Positions 61,088 through 64,000 of a DNA stretch of 64,000 bases are shown in pieces. The first letter of the stretch is position 1. Each line of letters starts with the position of its first letter. Source of the stretch: Barnesiella sp. An22. Its GTDB lineage: Bacteria; Bacteroidota; Bacteroidia; Bacteroidales; Barnesiellaceae. The notes under the pieces were generated by a model. That model ran no database searches and was not told where the DNA came from. It was given only the letters and a program-made list of their open reading frames with translations. The DNA is taken from contig NZ_NFJR01000004.1 in the NCBI RefSeq assembly GCF_002159975.1, positions 186,001-250,000 of the forward strand. Direction: 5' to 3'. Position numbers and translations under genes: made by a program.

Positions 61088-62089
61088 ATGGAAAATCTAA
61101 AAGAAAAGAAAGAACGCAGTTTGGTCGTTGGACTCATTGCTTTGATTGTCATTATCGTTGTTTTGGCCTTGATCGGATTGTTCCTGCTCAAACCCGAACC
61201 CCAGATTATCCAGGGGCAGGCCGAAGCTACCCAGGTGCGGGTATCGGGCAAACTGCCCGGGCGCGTGGTCGAGTTTATGGTCGAGGAGGGACAGCATGTG
61301 AAGGCCGGCGATACGCTGGTGCACATACACTCGTCGCTCGTCGAGGCCAAGCTCTCGCAAGCCGAGGCCATGGAGTCGGTGGCTCAAGCCCAGAACAAGA
61401 AGGTCGACAAGGGTACCCGCATCGAGTTGCTCAACTCGGCCTACGACATGTGGCAGCAGGCTCAAGCCGGTCTTACGATAGCCAAGAAGACCTATGACCG
61501 CATGGAGTCGCTGTATAAAAAAGGTGTAGTTTCGGCTCAGAAACGCGACGAGGCCGAAGCCTCGTACAAGGCGATGGTCGCTACCGAGAGTGCCGCCCGC
61601 TCGCAATACGAGATGGCCAAGGCCGGAGCACAGGTCGAAGACAAGGCTGCTGCCGCTGCCATGGTTGCTGCCGCCCGGGGCAGTGTGGCCGAAGTGGAGT
61701 CGATACTTGACGACTCTTACCTGACGGCTCCCACCGATGGCGAAATCTCCGACATATTCCCCAACGTGGGCGAGCTGGTGAGCCTGGGAGCTCCTATTAT
61801 GAATGTGTTGAAACTCGACGACATGTGGGTTTCGTTCAACGTGCGCGAAGACCTGCTGAAGGACCTCACGATGGGGGCCGAGGTGCGTGCCGTCATTCCC
61901 GCACTCGGCAACAAGGAGGTTACCCTCAAGGTATTCTACATTCGCGACATGGGCTCCTATGCCGTATGGCGGGCCACCAAGGTGACGGGGCAGTACGATG
62001 CCAAGACCTTCGAGGTGAAGGCTCGTCCCGTGGAGCCGGTCGAGAACCTGCGTCCGGGCATGTCGGTACTGTTGAAACGCAATAAGTAA
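61088..62089 (+). CDS. HlyD family membrane fusion protein
   Basis: 333 residues. N-terminal membrane helix (VGLIALIVIIVVLALIGLFLL), then the lipoyl-like half (RVSGKLPGRVVEFMVEEGQHVKAGDTLVHI overall), a coiled-coil hairpin (about 90-200) and the second half with LTAPTDGEISDIFPNVGELV and FNVREDLLKDLTMGAEV. It connects the inner-membrane exporter to the TolC-type channel. It lies 36 bp after the TolC gene and 40 bp before the permease. Confidence 0.93.
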   Translation: MENLKEKKERSLVVGLIALIVIIVVLALIGLFLLKPEPQIIQGQAEATQVRVSGKLPGRVVEFMVEEGQHVKAGDTLVHIHSSLVEAKLSQAEAMESVAQAQNKKVDKGTRIELLNSAYDMWQQAQAGLTIAKKTYDRMESLYKKGVVSAQKRDEAEASYKAMVATESAARSQYEMAKAGAQVEDKAAAAAMVAAARGSVAEVESILDDSYLTAPTDGEISDIFPNVGELVSLGAPIMNVLKLDDMWVSFNVREDLLKDLTMGAEVRAVIPALGNKEVTLKVFYIRDMGSYAVWRATKVTGQYDAKTFEVKARPVEPVENLRPGMSVLLKRNK

Positions 62090-62129
62090 GCCGGATTCCG
62101 GCACACGTTTAACGTCGGGAGATTGTTAT

Positions 62130-63311
62130 ATGACAGAACAAACGGAAAATAGAACAGGCTTGTGGGCAAGCATCGTCAGGGAGATGCGGCAGCTCGTGTC
62201 GCGCCCCATCTATGTGCTGTGCATGGTGGTGGCTCCGCTGTTTTGCTGCCTCTTCATGTTCTCCCTGATGCACGAAGGGCTGCCCCACAAGATACCGGTG
62301 GCCATTGTCGACCAGGACCACTCCAACTCGTCGCAAGACTTCACCCAGCAGTTGGGTGCTCTGGAGTCGGTCGACGTGCTCTACAAGCTCAACAGCTTTA
62401 CCGAGGCCCGCGAGTTGATGCAGTCGGGCGACATCTTCGGCTTCCTCATGATTCCCGAGGGGTTCGAGGCCAAGGCTACGGCCGGACGTCAGCCCGAGAT
62501 TTCGTTCTACACCAACAACGCCTATTACATACCCGCTTCGCTGCTCTACAAGAGTTTCAAGACCATGTCGGTGTTGGCCTCGGGGGCGGTCGTGCGGCAG
62601 GTGCTGCTCGCTACCGGGGTAGAGGAGTCGCAGATTATGGCCAAGTTGCAGCCCATTGCCACCGATATGCACGCACTGGGCAACCCGTGGATCAGCTATT
62701 CGGTCTACCTCAACAACTCGTTCCTTCCCGGTCTGCTGCAGTTGATGATTCTGCTGGTGACGGTCTTCAGCATCGGGTCCGAAATCAAACGCTCCACCGC
62801 TCGCGAGTGGCTGCGCACGGCCGACGACTCGATTATCGTCGCCATTACCGGCAAGCTGGTGCCCCAGACCATCATCTTCTTTGCCATGGGGCTCCTCTAT
62901 CTGGCCCTGCTGTACGGCTACCTGCACTTCCCCATGCAGGGGAATATCTGGCACATGATTGCAGCCATGTTGCTGCTGGTGGTATCGACCCAGAGCTTTG
63001 CCGTCATCATCATGAGCATAGCCCCCTCGTTGCGCATCGGGTTGAGTGCCGCCGGTCTGGTGGGGGTCTTGTCGCTCTCCATTGCCGGCTTCTCGTTCCC
63101 GGTACCGGCCATGTATCTGCCTTTCCAGGCCATGTCGTATGTGTTGCCCGTGCGCCATTACTTCTTGATTTATGTCGACCAGGCACTCAACGGCATACCG
63201 CTCTACTATTCGCGTTGGCACTATGTGGCGCTCATTCTCTTTGCCGTAGCGTCGACCCCGTTGTTGCCCCGGCTCAAAAAGGCCCTCATGCGGCAGGTAT
63301 ATGTACCGTGA
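62130..63311 (+). CDS. ABC-2 type transporter permease
   Basis: 393 residues with the YhhJ/YbhR-like layout: a first helix (VLCMVVAPLFCCLFMFSLM), a large periplasmic domain (about 50-200, VAIVDQDHSNSSQDF) and five C-terminal helices (FLPGLLQLMILLVTVFSIGSEI, IFFAMGLLYLALLYGYL, SAAGLVGVLSLSIAGFSFP). Members export drugs or other small molecules with a separate ATPase, which is not seen here and would lie beyond the window or elsewhere. A second permease gene follows 18 bp downstream. Confidence 0.9.
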   Translation: MTEQTENRTGLWASIVREMRQLVSRPIYVLCMVVAPLFCCLFMFSLMHEGLPHKIPVAIVDQDHSNSSQDFTQQLGALESVDVLYKLNSFTEARELMQSGDIFGFLMIPEGFEAKATAGRQPEISFYTNNAYYIPASLLYKSFKTMSVLASGAVVRQVLLATGVEESQIMAKLQPIATDMHALGNPWISYSVYLNNSFLPGLLQLMILLVTVFSIGSEIKRSTAREWLRTADDSIIVAITGKLVPQTIIFFAMGLLYLALLYGYLHFPMQGNIWHMIAAMLLLVVSTQSFAVIIMSIAPSLRIGLSAAGLVGVLSLSIAGFSFPVPAMYLPFQAMSYVLPVRHYFLIYVDQALNGIPLYYSRWHYVALILFAVASTPLLPRLKKALMRQVYVP

Positions 63312-63329
63312 TGTAAAAAACAGATTGCT

Positions 63330-64000
63330 ATGAAATTTTTCCACTCCATAAGAATAGGATTGGCCGACATCTACTACATCTGGCGGCGGGAGTACCGTGC
63401 CGTCTTCCAGGATTTCGGGGTTATCCTCTTTTTCTTTGCCTTGCCCTTTGTCTATCCCATCGTCTATGCTGCGGTTTATAATCCCGAGGTGGTACGCGAT
63501 GTACCTATGGTGGTGGTCGACAATGCCCGCACCCCGTTGAGTCGGAAGTTGGCTCGCGAGATGGATGCCACGCCGAACGCCCGTATCGTCTCCTACTGTG
63601 CCAACATGGATGAGGCCAAGCGCATGATGCACGAGAAGAACTGCTACGGTATCTTGTTTATCCCGAGCGACTTCAGCCAGAAGATCGAACGGGGCGAGCA
63701 GAGTGTCGTATCGTTCTATTCCGATATGAGTATCCTGCTCAATTACAAAGGATTCCTCATTGCACTCACCGATGTGACCATGAATCTGGGCGGCCGGTTG
63801 CAAACCCAGTCGTTGGGCGGTGCCACGCAAGAGCAGATCAACGTAGCCACTCAGCCCATTCCCTACGTCTCGGTCAACCTCTACAACCCCGAGTCGGGTC
63901 TGGCCTCTTTCCTGCTGCCCGCCATCCTGATACTCATCCTGCAGCAGAGTCTTATTTTGGGTATCGGCATGCTGGCCGGGGGAATCTACGAGCACCATCA
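63330..64000 (+). CDS. ABC-2 type transporter permease (3' end outside window)
   Basis: The frame begins with ATG at 63330 (MKFFHSIRIGLADIYYIWRR) and is open to the last base. Its architecture repeats that of the preceding gene: a first helix (FGVILFFFALPFVYPIVY), a periplasmic domain starting VPMVVVDNARTPLSRKLA, and the first C-terminal helix (LLPAILILILQQSLILGIGML). It is probably the other half of a heterodimeric permease. About 223 codons are inside the window. Confidence 0.88.
   Translation, partial: MKFFHSIRIGLADIYYIWRREYRAVFQDFGVILFFFALPFVYPIVYAAVYNPEVVRDVPMVVVDNARTPLSRKLAREMDATPNARIVSYCANMDEAKRMMHEKNCYGILFIPSDFSQKIERGEQSVVSFYSDMSILLNYKGFLIALTDVTMNLGGRLQTQSLGGATQEQINVATQPIPYVSVNLYNPESGLASFLLPAILILILQQSLILGIGMLAGGIYEHH

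Overview
The window reads as chromosome from a gut-type Bacteroidales bacterium; Barnesiella or a relative is a guess, since no rRNA or other species marker is present. The evidence is the Bacteroidota promoter signature (TAnnTTTG, sometimes with TTG about 20 bp upstream) before many genes, TonB-type outer-membrane proteins, a type IX secretion C-terminal signal, LytTR signalling, a fused hisB, and a truncated Bacteroides-type mobilization gene. Most of the sequence is GC-rich core genome. Two stretches are visibly AT-richer and look acquired: about 10600-14090 and about 25390-27015.

Layout. 1-5607: the 3' part of a phosphate permease, then hisG-hisD-hisC-hisB preceded by a short His-rich leader peptide and an attenuator-like terminator. 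5770-10388: a SPOR lipoprotein, a tandem palindromic repeat block, and a leftward cell-surface glycan operon (GT39-like transferase, FAD oxidoreductase, GtrA). 10600-14090: mobile-element remnant (3' end of a mob gene, a long imperfect hairpin, a zinc-ribbon/PNPOx gene, two GNAT genes, a membrane protein) ending just before initiator tRNA-Met. 14399-22388: TetR-fabG, an outer-membrane barrel protein, an RluA enzyme, a DbpA-like helicase, a candidate small RNA and an ATP-grasp-like protein. 22657-28288: a large secreted T9SS-type PKD protein, a 40-residue membrane ORF, the AT-rich pair (lipoprotein plus CoiA-like protein) and a secreted transglutaminase-like protein. 28734-38258: a nitroreductase-DUF2520-kdsC-maf operon, a TonB receptor, DUF308, a lipid kinase, a phosphodiesterase, tRNA-Gly(CCC), a tiny gene and a GNAT-nitrilase fusion. 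38513-46595: a DUF6249/ECF sigma/small membrane protein cassette, then TolC-MacA-MacB-type efflux genes running into a LytS/LytTR two-component pair. 46817-58216: an AspT-type transporter, two HAD proteins (one lacking its catalytic Asp residues), nitroreductase, folK, tex, a phosphoesterase, an acyltransferase, rluD and a PASTA protein. 58485-64000: a coiled-coil protein and a second exporter (TolC, HlyD, two ABC-2 permeases, the last cut by the window edge).

The clearest regulatory system is the his leader. Five consecutive His codons plus a sixth precede a stop codon that lies inside the strand able to form an antiterminator against the terminator stem. A second theme is a family of paired palindromes in four clusters; three lie between convergent genes and the fourth lies between the candidate small RNA and a convergent gene. 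Many neighbours in the leftward operons overlap by ATGA, which indicates translational coupling and settles several start codons. All functions are inferred by reading motifs; no database search was run.
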